A DNA stretch of 40,022 nucleotides from Sulfurovum sp. (lineage in GTDB: Bacteria > Campylobacterota > Campylobacteria > Campylobacterales > Sulfurovaceae). Position 1 is the stretch's first letter; each line of letters starts with the position of its first letter. The stretch is taken from positions 1 to 40,022 of the forward strand of contig JALSHU010000049.1 in assembly GCA_026982075.1 (NCBI GenBank). Direction: 5' to 3'. The position numbers and the translations under genes were made by a program. The notes under the pieces were generated by a model. The model ran no database searches, had not been told where the DNA came from, and saw only the letters and a program-made list of their open reading frames with translations. Below, piece by piece: positions 18,455 to 25,181 of this stretch.

Positions 18455-19837
18455 CTATTTAGAGAAGATAATTTTATCTGCTTCTTTAAAAATATTGTCA
18501 ATATTTTTTCGAATCCATCCTGCATCAAACCACTCTACAGGTCTCACTTCAATACCTTGCACAAGAATCCCAAAATGTAAATGATCCCCAAGTGCAAGAC
18601 CTGTTACACCTGTTTTTGCGATGGTCTGTCCTGCACTTACTTCATCTCCTTCTTTTACCAAAAGCTGTGAGCAATGTCCATAAAGTGAATAAAGCCCCAA
18701 TCCATGATCAATCATTGGCATATTTCCATAAATACCATTTTCATTGGCATAAACAACCTTTCCTGCATTGGATGTTTTAATCGCTGCCATTTTAGTACTC
18801 GCTAAATCATACCCCACATGGTATGATTGAGAGACTTCATTATCCTTGGTGCCATAATAATAATGTCTTTTATCTCCAAAACTTGCCACTTTTGCACCAT
18901 TCTTCAAAGGATAAAACTTTTTTATTTTCCATTTATCCAGTATCTCATTTGATACTTTTTTACTCAGATTATATATTTTCTTTTCATTATTCAAACGCAT
19001 AGTTTCATTTACAGCACGTAGTTTTTCCAATTTGTCATCAATGGATGCATATTCAGGATTTGTAGAGATTAAGTCTGTAATTTTTCCATCTAAAAACTTA
19101 TCTCTAACTTTAATCCATGACACCTTGTAATTTCGATTTTTCAAATAAAAAGGTATATCTACCACACGTCTGTTTTTTGCTTTGTCTGTAGCAATTATTT
19201 TTGCTTTAAACTCTATTTCATTAAATGGCCATGCGATAAGTGCCGCATAGTAACCTTCCTTTTTATATGGTTGTGCTTTAAACTTTTTACCCGCAGCTTC
19301 AATATAAAGTTCATCTAAGTTTTCATCATTAGCCTGAAAAACGACCAATGCACTTCCTCCTTGGGTAATACTATATGAGTTTGCCAAAATATTAATGTTT
19401 GGTCGTTTATAATCAACCTTGATTTTAATGGTTTGAGTCGTTTTATTTCCTTGGAAAAAATTCCACAAACTCGTATCATTCACAGAGACTTGTAATTGTA
19501 ACTGTGTTGCTTTATGGTTTAATGTTTGACTCTTAGGATATTTAACCAATAATGTCTGTTCTTTTGTATCTTGTTCAAAATCTCCTTGACCGACAATAAG
19601 ACTATTTGTACCGTCATTTAAAATAAGTTCAAAATCTTTTAATTCTCTGTTATCACTCAAATGTATTTTTAAAGGGTCTGTTCTATTCCAAAAAATATTT
19701 GTATCATTGTGTACAATAGGTGTTTCTCTCTCAAATTCAGGGGCTGTATATATATATCCTGCCCCAATCAATAAACCTAACAGTATCAAAATACTAACTA
19801 TTTTACTTCCACTTTTTTTATTTTTTCTATTTCTCAT
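18455..19837 (-). CDS. Membrane-anchored M23 family metallopeptidase
   Basis: A 460-residue peptidoglycan endopeptidase of the LytM/M23 family. A basic N-terminus and one transmembrane helix (about residues 12-30) anchor it in the inner membrane with a periplasmic body. The middle is beta-rich with no clear motif. A short coiled-coil-like stretch (about 265-300, LEKLRAVNETMRLNNEKK) precedes the peptidase domain (about 325-440). Zinc ligands are visible: HVGYDLAS (first His and Asp) and GDHLHFG (HxH). Cell-shape peptidases of Helicobacter and Campylobacter (Csd/Pgp3 types) belong to this family, and a shape or cross-link trimming role is inferred. It overlaps the upstream DHH gene by 11 bases. 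Confidence 0.9.
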   Translation of the reverse strand: MRNRKNKKSGSKIVSILILLGLLIGAGYIYTAPEFERETPIVHNDTNIFWNRTDPLKIHLSDNRELKDFELILNDGTNSLIVGQGDFEQDTKEQTLLVKYPKSQTLNHKATQLQLQVSVNDTSLWNFFQGNKTTQTIKIKVDYKRPNINILANSYSITQGGSALVVFQANDENLDELYIEAAGKKFKAQPYKKEGYYAALIAWPFNEIEFKAKIIATDKAKNRRVVDIPFYLKNRNYKVSWIKVRDKFLDGKITDLISTNPEYASIDDKLEKLRAVNETMRLNNEKKIYNLSKKVSNEILDKWKIKKFYPLKNGAKVASFGDKRHYYYGTKDNEVSQSYHVGYDLASTKMAAIKTSNAGKVVYANENGIYGNMPMIDHGLGLYSLYGHCSQLLVKEGDEVSAGQTIAKTGVTGLALGDHLHFGILVQGIEVRPVEWFDAGWIRKNIDNIFKEADKIIFSK

Positions 19838-20807
19838 CTAACAATCCTAATTCTGTTATCTTTTGTAATACTTTATTGACACATTCGTCTAATCCACTTT
19901 GGCAATCTTTATATGTCAAGGTGAAACCTGCGGCAACTTTGTGTCCTCCCCCTCCAAATGCTTCAGCAACTTTGGAAACATCAGTATTTTTACTTCTTAA
20001 TGAAATACGTATACCATCCTCTAGTTCCATAGCAAATAGTGCTACCTCAACCGTGGCAAGTGACCTTGCATAATCTGCGATACCTTCCATATCTGGTACC
20101 GTCGCTCCTGTGGCATCAATATCTTTTTTTGATACCATTAAGGTTGCAACTTGTGCATCGTGTGTTAACGACAAAGAAGTTAAAGCTTTTTCTAAAATAC
20201 GTAATGAACTCAACGGTCTTCTTTGCGTGAAGTTACGAGAAATGCTATCTGGATGGGCTCCCTTACTTACAAGTTCTCGGGCAACAGAAAAAACTTTTTC
20301 ATTCACAGAACTTGTTGTAAAATATCTAGTATCCGATAACAATGCTGTATAAAAACATGTCGCTGCTTGGGCATTAATTACATAATTTTTTTTAAAAAGT
20401 TCAAAAGCCACCTGCGAAGAAGATGCATATTGAGGCAGTATTACATTAAGGGTTCCATACTGTGTATTGCTCTGATGATGGTCTATATTTAATATATCTC
20501 TTCCCAGCAGGTCAAATCCCAATCTATCTATAGAGCCACAGTCACAAGAGATAACGAGACTCTTGCTGTAATCCATATGATGTTTTATTTTTTTAAAATA
20601 CGGCAAAAAATCAAGATGTTTGGGTAAATCAATGGAAGCATTTACTACCTCAACTTTTTTACTTTTATCTTTGGCAAACAATGCATATATACCCAAAGCC
20701 GTTCCAAGTGCATCTGCATCAGGATTAAGATGGGAAAGTATTGTGATAGACTCTGCCTGGTCTATTTTATCTCTCACTTCCTCATAAGGGAGGTTTTCAT
20801 TTAACAT
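19827..20807 (-). CDS. DHH/DHHA1 family phosphoesterase (NrnA-like)
   Basis: A 326-residue protein of the DHH-DHHA1 superfamily. It shows SHLNPDADALGTALG (residues 25-39, metal ligands), VISCDCGSIDRLG, NIDHHQSNTQYG (the DHH motif) and the DHHA1 glycine motif GGGGHKVAAGF (about 288-298). NrnA-type members degrade nano-RNA oligonucleotides and dephosphorylate pAp, and some cleave pGpG or c-di-AMP. That would fit a genome with active EAL phosphodiesterases, but the substrate cannot be read from sequence. The ATG at 20807 follows AAAGG. It lies 76 bases after nadC and is coupled to the M23 gene. Confidence 0.9.
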   Translation of the reverse strand: MLNENLPYEEVRDKIDQAESITILSHLNPDADALGTALGIYALFAKDKSKKVEVVNASIDLPKHLDFLPYFKKIKHHMDYSKSLVISCDCGSIDRLGFDLLGRDILNIDHHQSNTQYGTLNVILPQYASSSQVAFELFKKNYVINAQAATCFYTALLSDTRYFTTSSVNEKVFSVARELVSKGAHPDSISRNFTQRRPLSSLRILEKALTSLSLTHDAQVATLMVSKKDIDATGATVPDMEGIADYARSLATVEVALFAMELEDGIRISLRSKNTDVSKVAEAFGGGGHKVAAGFTLTYKDCQSGLDECVNKVLQKITELGLLDEK

Positions 20808-20883
20808 CAGAACCTTTCATTTTTAGGGATAAAAATATACATTAACTTTGTTAACGATTTATTACTACGCGATACACTTTTTT

Positions 20884-21705
20884 CTATTTTTCTACTTTCA
20901 TAGACAAATCAATCCACCTTGCTTGATGGATGATAGAACCAGAACTGATTGCATCTACCCCTGTTTGGGCTATTTTTTCTATGGTTTCGAGTGTTACATT
21001 CCCACTGGCTTCTAGTAAGATATGCGGATAATATTTATTTCTATACATCACCACCTCTTTGGTCTGTTCAATCGTCATATTGTCACACATGATGATATCA
21101 GCACCTGCTTTCATTGCTTTTTGTACCATTTCTAAATCTTCACATTCAATTTCAACTTTAGAGGTAAATGGTATCTTTTGACGAACTTCTTGCATAAATC
21201 TACTCAAGTCATCAATAGTTTGTAAGTGCGTATCTTTTAACATCAAACAATCATCCAGCCCCATACGATGGTTAATACCACCCCCACAGCGTACTGCATA
21301 TTTTTCAAATTCACGTAAAAGAGGTCTAGTCTTTCTAGTATCAAGTAACTTGACACCTGTTTCTTTAATCACATCTACATAAGCAGCAGTCAAGGTTGCT
21401 ATCGAAGAGGCATGTAAAACAATATCTAAAATAGAGCGTTCCAAAGAGAGTATTGTTTTTGAGTCACCAGAAATAAAAAGAAGTTTTTCTCCTTTTTTAA
21501 AGGACTCGCCATCACTCACTTTCCATTCAAATATTAAGTTGTACATCTTTGCAAAAGTATCTATATATTCCTGCCCTGCAAACACTCCATTACTTTTGGC
21601 AATAATATATGCACGTATTGGCTTCGCTGTGCTTATACGCGAAAATAAATCACCTCTTCCTACATCTTCAGCCACCAAAGCCTCTAGAAATGTTTCTTTT
21701 AGCAT
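20884..21705 (-). CDS. nadC: Nicotinate-nucleotide pyrophosphorylase (quinolinate phosphoribosyltransferase)
   Basis: A 273-residue enzyme that converts quinolinate and PRPP to nicotinate mononucleotide, the third step of de novo NAD synthesis. Family motifs are LEEDVGRGD-like VAEDVGRGD (residues 12-20), LDTRKTRPLLREFEKYAVRCGGGINHRMGL (with the phosphate-binding Arg and His residues), KVEIECEDL, DIIMCDNM and LEASGNVTLETI with the ISSGSIIHQ loop. It starts inside the nadA stop (TAATG), so nadA-nadC are coupled and give sequential enzymes. No nadB is in the window. Confidence 0.97.
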   Translation of the reverse strand: MLKETFLEALVAEDVGRGDLFSRISTAKPIRAYIIAKSNGVFAGQEYIDTFAKMYNLIFEWKVSDGESFKKGEKLLFISGDSKTILSLERSILDIVLHASSIATLTAAYVDVIKETGVKLLDTRKTRPLLREFEKYAVRCGGGINHRMGLDDCLMLKDTHLQTIDDLSRFMQEVRQKIPFTSKVEIECEDLEMVQKAMKAGADIIMCDNMTIEQTKEVVMYRNKYYPHILLEASGNVTLETIEKIAQTGVDAISSGSIIHQARWIDLSMKVEK

Positions 21706-22712
21706 TATTTAATCGCCAACATTCGCTCAAGTGCAAGATTTGCATATGTCACGATATCCGGCGGCACAACGATTTCATTGATTGGCTTCCCATCTTCAAT
21801 AGACTTTAAGGTATTGTATAAATCCTCCAATGTTGTTTCATTCATTGTGGGACACTCTGGTTTTGTTGATGAAAGGACATAGGTATTTCCTTTTCTCATA
21901 CGGTTTACTAAGTTATATTCAGTCCCTATAGCTACTTTTTGTTTGGGATCTAAATCATTCACATATTTTATCAGTTGCGATGTCGAACCTGAAAAATCTG
22001 CTGCTTTTACTACTGCAGGATCACACTCTGGGTGCACTGCTATTTTAATACCTGGAAATTTATTACGGTAAAACTCTATGTCATCTACGGTAAATAGTTG
22101 ATGTACCGAACAAAATCCGTTAAAACAAATAATATCTGCTTCTTTAGGATCACATTCTTTACCGTCAACTTCTACACCTATAACGCACGATTTAAGACCC
22201 ATTTGTATAGCAAAGTTTTGCCCTAAACATCGGTCTGGAACAAAAAGAATTTTTTTGCCCGTCTCCAGCCCTTTTTCAATAATTTTAAATGCATTGGAGG
22301 AAGTGCACACATAGCCACCCATCTCACCTACTTTCGCTTTTACTGATGCATCTGAATTTATATAGGTAATAGGTAAAATATCATCTTTAGATATGCCTCT
22401 ATCGACCATATATTGTACAGACTCTTCAAAATAAGAGCCATCCATCATACGTGCCATAGCACAACAAGCAATTTTTGGCATAAGTACACGTTTTTCAGGA
22501 GCTATGACTTTCACAGATTGTCCCATAAAACCCACACCACAAAAAACGACCCAAGGGTTTGTATCTGCATCACATCGACGTGCCAACTCAAGACTGTCGC
22601 CTGTGATATCAGCCATTTCAAAAACCTCATCTCTTTGGTAATAGTGTGCTACAACAGTAACTTCTAATTCTTTTTTAAGTCTATTTATCTCAGCTTTAAA
22701 ATCAATACTCAT
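21705..22712 (-). CDS. nadA: Quinolinate synthase NadA
   Basis: A 335-residue [4Fe-4S] enzyme that condenses iminoaspartate with dihydroxyacetone phosphate to quinolinate. HYYQRDEVFEMADITGDSLELARR (about residues 23-46) is the family N-terminal signature. The three cluster cysteines are readable as C84 in CCAMA, C201 in GFCSVHQLF and C287 in KPECPTMNE. TEYNLVNRMRK near the C-terminus is also typical. The oxygen-sensitive cluster fits a microaerophilic or anaerobic host. The ATG at 22712 has AAGG upstream and a divergent promoter shared with plsY. Confidence 0.97.
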   Translation of the reverse strand: MSIDFKAEINRLKKELEVTVVAHYYQRDEVFEMADITGDSLELARRCDADTNPWVVFCGVGFMGQSVKVIAPEKRVLMPKIACCAMARMMDGSYFEESVQYMVDRGISKDDILPITYINSDASVKAKVGEMGGYVCTSSNAFKIIEKGLETGKKILFVPDRCLGQNFAIQMGLKSCVIGVEVDGKECDPKEADIICFNGFCSVHQLFTVDDIEFYRNKFPGIKIAVHPECDPAVVKAADFSGSTSQLIKYVNDLDPKQKVAIGTEYNLVNRMRKGNTYVLSSTKPECPTMNETTLEDLYNTLKSIEDGKPINEIVVPPDIVTYANLALERMLAIK

Positions 22713-22736
22713 GTATATCCTTATATCATTCTGGCT

Positions 22737-22765
22737 ATTTTAGCAAAATTCGGCTAAAATTGCAC
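22737..22765 (-). promoter_or_regulatory. Candidate nadA promoter inside an inverted repeat
   Basis: The minus strand carries the extended -10 TGC-TAAAAT (22737-22745), with a weak GTGCAA (22760-22765) as -35 at 17 bases. The -10 sits in the left arm of an 11-base imperfect inverted repeat (GCTATTTTAGC at 22734-22744 and GCTAAAATTGC at 22753-22763), which could be an operator. The weak -35 is the complement of the plsY -35. Confidence 0.4.
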
Positions 22766-22788
22766 TATTACACATACTGACATATTAT
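22760..22788 (+). promoter_or_regulatory. Candidate plsY-folB promoter
   Basis: TTGCAC (22760-22765), a 17-base spacer and TATTAT (22783-22788) match sigma-70 reasonably. This gives a leader of about 124 bases that contains a 9-bp inverted repeat at 22821-22852. Confidence 0.5.
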
Positions 22789-22820
22789 GCATAACATAAA
22801 CTTAAACATGCAAACTGCCT

Positions 22821-22852
22821 CATTCACATGAATCTAACATTTAATGTGAATG
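22821..22852 (+). repeat. Inverted repeat in the plsY leader
   Basis: CATTCACAT (22821-22829) and ATGTGAATG (22844-22852) are perfect complements, with a 14-base loop, within the predicted plsY leader. No U tract follows, so this is not an obvious terminator. It may be an operator or an RNA hairpin. Confidence 0.5.
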
Positions 22853-22918
22853 CGCAAAGTCATTTTAAGATCTAAGCTATCAGTTAGTTACAGTATAAAT
22901 TTTAATTGTGGATTTATT

Positions 22919-23542
22919 ATGGACTTATTAACAAATCAAAATATTTTACTCTATTTGGCAGCATACTTGATTGCCAGTATCCCCTTTGGTTATCTTCTTG
23001 CTAAACAATTTGCAGGTGTAGATATCAAACAAGAAGGTTCGGGTAATATTGGTGCCACCAATGTTTTACGTGTTGTAAAGGAACATAACCCAAAACTTGC
23101 TAAAAAGTTGGGTGCGGTAACCCTCCTCTTAGATGCCATCAAAGGAATCTTAGTCATTCTTGTTGCAAAGTTGCTCGGTGCTCCTGAAGGTGTAATGTGG
23201 ACAATAGCTGTTCTTGCTGTCATTGGGCATTGTTTTTCTGCCTTTTTATTTTTTGAAGGCGGCAAAGGTGTAGCCACAGGCTTTGGTGTCCTTTTAGTGA
23301 TGATGCCTTTAGCAGCTATCATTGCCATAATTGTGTGGTTAGGTGCAGCCAAAGGTTTAAAAATATCCTCACTCTCATCCCTTATTGGCCTTGTTGCATT
23401 TATTATTGCTTCTTATGTTATCTACCCTGAGGTTCCAGGAATTGAATCACATGCACCAATATGGATTATTTCGATTATTATCTTTTACAAACATATCCCA
23501 AATCTTGTAAGAATTTTTAAAAAAGAAGAAGGCAAAGTGTAA
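22919..23542 (+). CDS. plsY: Acyl-phosphate glycerol-3-phosphate acyltransferase PlsY
   Basis: A 207-residue integral membrane enzyme that makes lysophosphatidic acid from acyl-phosphate and glycerol-3-phosphate, the first acylation of phospholipid synthesis. It shows the PlsY signatures SIPFGYLLAK (about residues 20-29), GSGNIGATNVLRV (about 40-52), HCFSAFLFFEGGKGVATGFGVLL and five to seven hydrophobic helices. I chose the ATG at 22919. An upstream in-frame ATG at 22850 would add a polar 23-residue head not seen in the family and lies in the inverted repeat. folB begins three bases after its stop. Confidence 0.95.
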   Translation: MDLLTNQNILLYLAAYLIASIPFGYLLAKQFAGVDIKQEGSGNIGATNVLRVVKEHNPKLAKKLGAVTLLLDAIKGILVILVAKLLGAPEGVMWTIAVLAVIGHCFSAFLFFEGGKGVATGFGVLLVMMPLAAIIAIIVWLGAAKGLKISSLSSLIGLVAFIIASYVIYPEVPGIESHAPIWIISIIIFYKHIPNLVRIFKKEEGKV

Positions 23543-23545
23543 TTT

Positions 23546-23878
23546 ATGACTATACATATAGAAGCACTAACCTTTGATGTCATTATTGGGTTGCTTGATT
23601 TTGAACGAGAAAAACAACAACAGATTATTATTGACCTTACTGCTTCATATGATTATAGTAATGAACAATTTATTGACTATGCAGATATGTCATTTTTGAT
23701 TCAAAATGAACTTAAATCAAAACGATATAAGCTACTAGAAGAAGCTCTTCTTGGTCTAAAAACGCTACTTTTCATCACCTACCCCCAAATTAAAACCCTT
23801 ACTTTGAAAATTTCAAAACCACACATCTTAGAAAATTCTTGTGTAGCACTAAGTCACACTTGGGATTTTCAAAAATAA
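23546..23878 (+). CDS. folB: Dihydroneopterin aldolase FolB
   Basis: A 110-residue enzyme of folate synthesis that cleaves dihydroneopterin to the hydroxymethyl pterin. It opens IHIEALTFDVIIGLLDFEREK, the FolB strand with the substrate-binding Glu (GLLDFER), then has a central acidic region (YADMSFLIQ) and LTLKISKPHIL with the catalytic-type Lys (about residue 89). The length is typical (about 115-120). Its conservation is modest, so the related epimerase activity cannot be excluded. It is cotranscribed with plsY. Confidence 0.88.
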   Translation: MTIHIEALTFDVIIGLLDFEREKQQQIIIDLTASYDYSNEQFIDYADMSFLIQNELKSKRYKLLEEALLGLKTLLFITYPQIKTLTLKISKPHILENSCVALSHTWDFQK

Positions 23879-23925
23879 ATTACCCCGTATATCTTTTAAA
23901 AAAACTTTCAGAAAACTTCTTTTTA

Positions 23926-23934
23926 TGCTATAAT
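23926..23934 (+). promoter_or_regulatory. Extended -10 promoter of hsrA with overlapping palindrome
   Basis: TGC-TATAAT (23926-23934) is a perfect extended -10, and a start near 23941 is expected. A perfect 7-1-7 palindrome, TTAAGAA-A-TTCTTAA (23934-23948), covers the start point, and a further TTAAG lies at 23956-23960, 22 bases from the first. Repressor or autoregulator binding here is plausible. Confidence 0.58.
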
Positions 23935-23975
23935 TAAGAAATTCTTAACTTTAGATTAAGTTTATAGTTGATGAC

Positions 23976-24047
23976 GTACTTGTATGCATTTAAAAGGCAT
24001 ATGTAAGTACTGTTTAGTGTGTATATTACATGAATCATGTTATATAC
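23976..24047 (+). promoter_or_regulatory. Structured hsrA leader with two inverted repeats
   Basis: The first hairpin has arms 23976-23987 and 23997-24010: GTACTT and TATGC pair with GCATA and AAGTAC around a small internal loop. The second has arms GTATATTACATG (24021-24032) and CATGTTATATAC (24036-24047), 11 of 12 pairs with a three-base loop. Together they fill most of the leader up to about 30 bases before the hsrA ATG. I know no described leader family that they match. Confidence 0.55.
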
Positions 24048-24077
24048 TGTTTTAGAAAATAAAAAAGGTGTTCCTTT

Positions 24078-24752
24078 ATGAGAGTATTAGTCATTGAAAA
24101 TGATGTAGAACTTGGTAAAATTATTGTTGATAAATTACATGCATCAGAGTACCAGTGTGATCTTGCAGAAAATTTTGGAGATGCTAAATATTATCTTGAC
24201 ATTAGAAATTATGATTTAGTTTTGCTAGGCTGGGAACATTCAAGTCATATAGATATCTCCCTTGTTACAGATATAAAAAAAGATGTTAACGCTGCATCTG
24301 TTATAGTTCTCTCCAGTCGGACGGATAAAGAAAGTGAGATAGAAGCCCTCAAGAGTGGTGCTGATGACTTTATCAGAAAACCCCTTGATTATGACATTTT
24401 GCTTGTTCGTATTGAGGCTAAATTGCGTTTTGGGGCTTCTAATATCATAGAGATTGATGAACTTATTATCAACCCTGAAGAAGAAAAAATTATCTACCAG
24501 GGAGAAGAAATAGAACTTAAAGGTAAGCCATTTGAGGTACTTACCCATTTGGCGATGCACAAAGACCAAATTGTATCAAAAGAACAACTTCTTGATGCCA
24601 TATGGGAAGAGCCCGAACTTGTTACTCCTAATGTCATTGAAGTAGCTATCAATCAAATTCGTCAAAAAATGGATAAACCTTTGGATATCTCTACAATTGA
24701 AACGGTCAGAAGACGAGGATATAGATTTTGTTTTCCAAAAAAAATAAGCTAG
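24078..24752 (+). CDS. hsrA: Orphan OmpR-type response regulator HsrA
   Basis: A 224-residue regulator homologous to Helicobacter HP1043 (HsrA) and its Campylobacter counterpart, an essential orphan regulator of growth and stress genes. A receiver fold (residues 1-115) is joined to a winged-helix DNA-binding domain (about 122-222). The latter shows LKGKPFEVLTHLAMHKDQI, SKEQLLDAIWEEPELVTPNVIEVAINQIRQKMDKPL and TVRRRGYRFCFPK, nearly identical to HP1043 as I remember it. The phosphoacceptor position is Gly-51 (DLVLLGWEH) instead of Asp, and the acidic pocket is reduced (IEND). It should therefore act without phosphorylation. No histidine kinase is adjacent. The ATG at 24078 is preceded by a GGTG-type weak Shine-Dalgarno. 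Confidence 0.94.
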   Translation: MRVLVIENDVELGKIIVDKLHASEYQCDLAENFGDAKYYLDIRNYDLVLLGWEHSSHIDISLVTDIKKDVNAASVIVLSSRTDKESEIEALKSGADDFIRKPLDYDILLVRIEAKLRFGASNIIEIDELIINPEEEKIIYQGEEIELKGKPFEVLTHLAMHKDQIVSKEQLLDAIWEEPELVTPNVIEVAINQIRQKMDKPLDISTIETVRRRGYRFCFPKKIS

Positions 24753-24841
24753 TTTACATCTTACCAACCATGTAACTGGAAGCAGTGATGTATCAAGTTT
24801 CTTAGAAAACATGTAAAATCTTCTATTTCCTTTACTTTTAA

Positions 24842-24870
24842 TTGAGGCATAAGCTTTCTTGGGCTATAAC
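24842..24870 (+). promoter_or_regulatory. Candidate promoter of ferredoxin-ppx
   Basis: TTGAGG (24842-24847), a 17-base spacer and TATAAC (24865-24870) lie in the 168-base gap after hsrA. The predicted leader of about 45 bases holds a perfect hairpin at 24888-24907 next to the ribosome-binding site. Confidence 0.52.
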
Positions 24871-24887
24871 TCCTAATAAATAAATAT

Positions 24888-24907
24888 GAAGTTAAATCAT
24901 TAACTTC
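24888..24907 (+). repeat. Perfect inverted repeat just upstream of ferredoxin RBS
   Basis: GAAGTTAA (24888-24895) and TTAACTTC (24900-24907) form an 8-bp stem with a four-base loop. It lies four bases before GAGG, the likely Shine-Dalgarno, and 14 bases before the start codon. It could be an operator or an RNA structure affecting initiation. Confidence 0.6.
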
Positions 24908-24920
24908 TATCGAGGTAAAT

Positions 24921-25175
24921 ATGGCATTAATAATCACTGATGAATGTATTGCATGTGATGCATGTAGGGAAGAATGTCCCAATGAGGCAATAGAAGAAAA
25001 TGATCCGATTTATCTTATTGATCCAGATATCTGTACAGAATGTGTAGGTCACTTCGACGAACCACAATGTATATCAGTCTGTCCTGTAGACTGTATAGTT
25101 CCAGATCCAGATAATGTTGAAAATGTTGAAGAACTCATGTTCAAATATAATAAACTTCAAAAAGAACTGGAATAA
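24921..25175 (+). CDS. YfhL-type 4Fe-4S dicluster ferredoxin
   Basis: An 84-residue low-potential electron carrier. The first cluster motif is CIACDACREECP (CxxCxxxC with following CP, residues about 11-22). The second is CTECVGHFDEPQCISVCP, with the eight-residue insertion between the second and third Cys that defines the YfhL/Allochromatium-type ferredoxins. A short helical tail (VEELMFKYNKLQKELE) follows. It is very acidic, as expected for redox carriers. The Ppx/GppA gene starts six bases after its stop. H. pylori fdxA-like proteins are of this type and are important for growth, so an essential role is plausible. Confidence 0.94.
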   Translation: MALIITDECIACDACREECPNEAIEENDPIYLIDPDICTECVGHFDEPQCISVCPVDCIVPDPDNVENVEELMFKYNKLQKELE

Positions 25176-25181
25176 TCTAGT

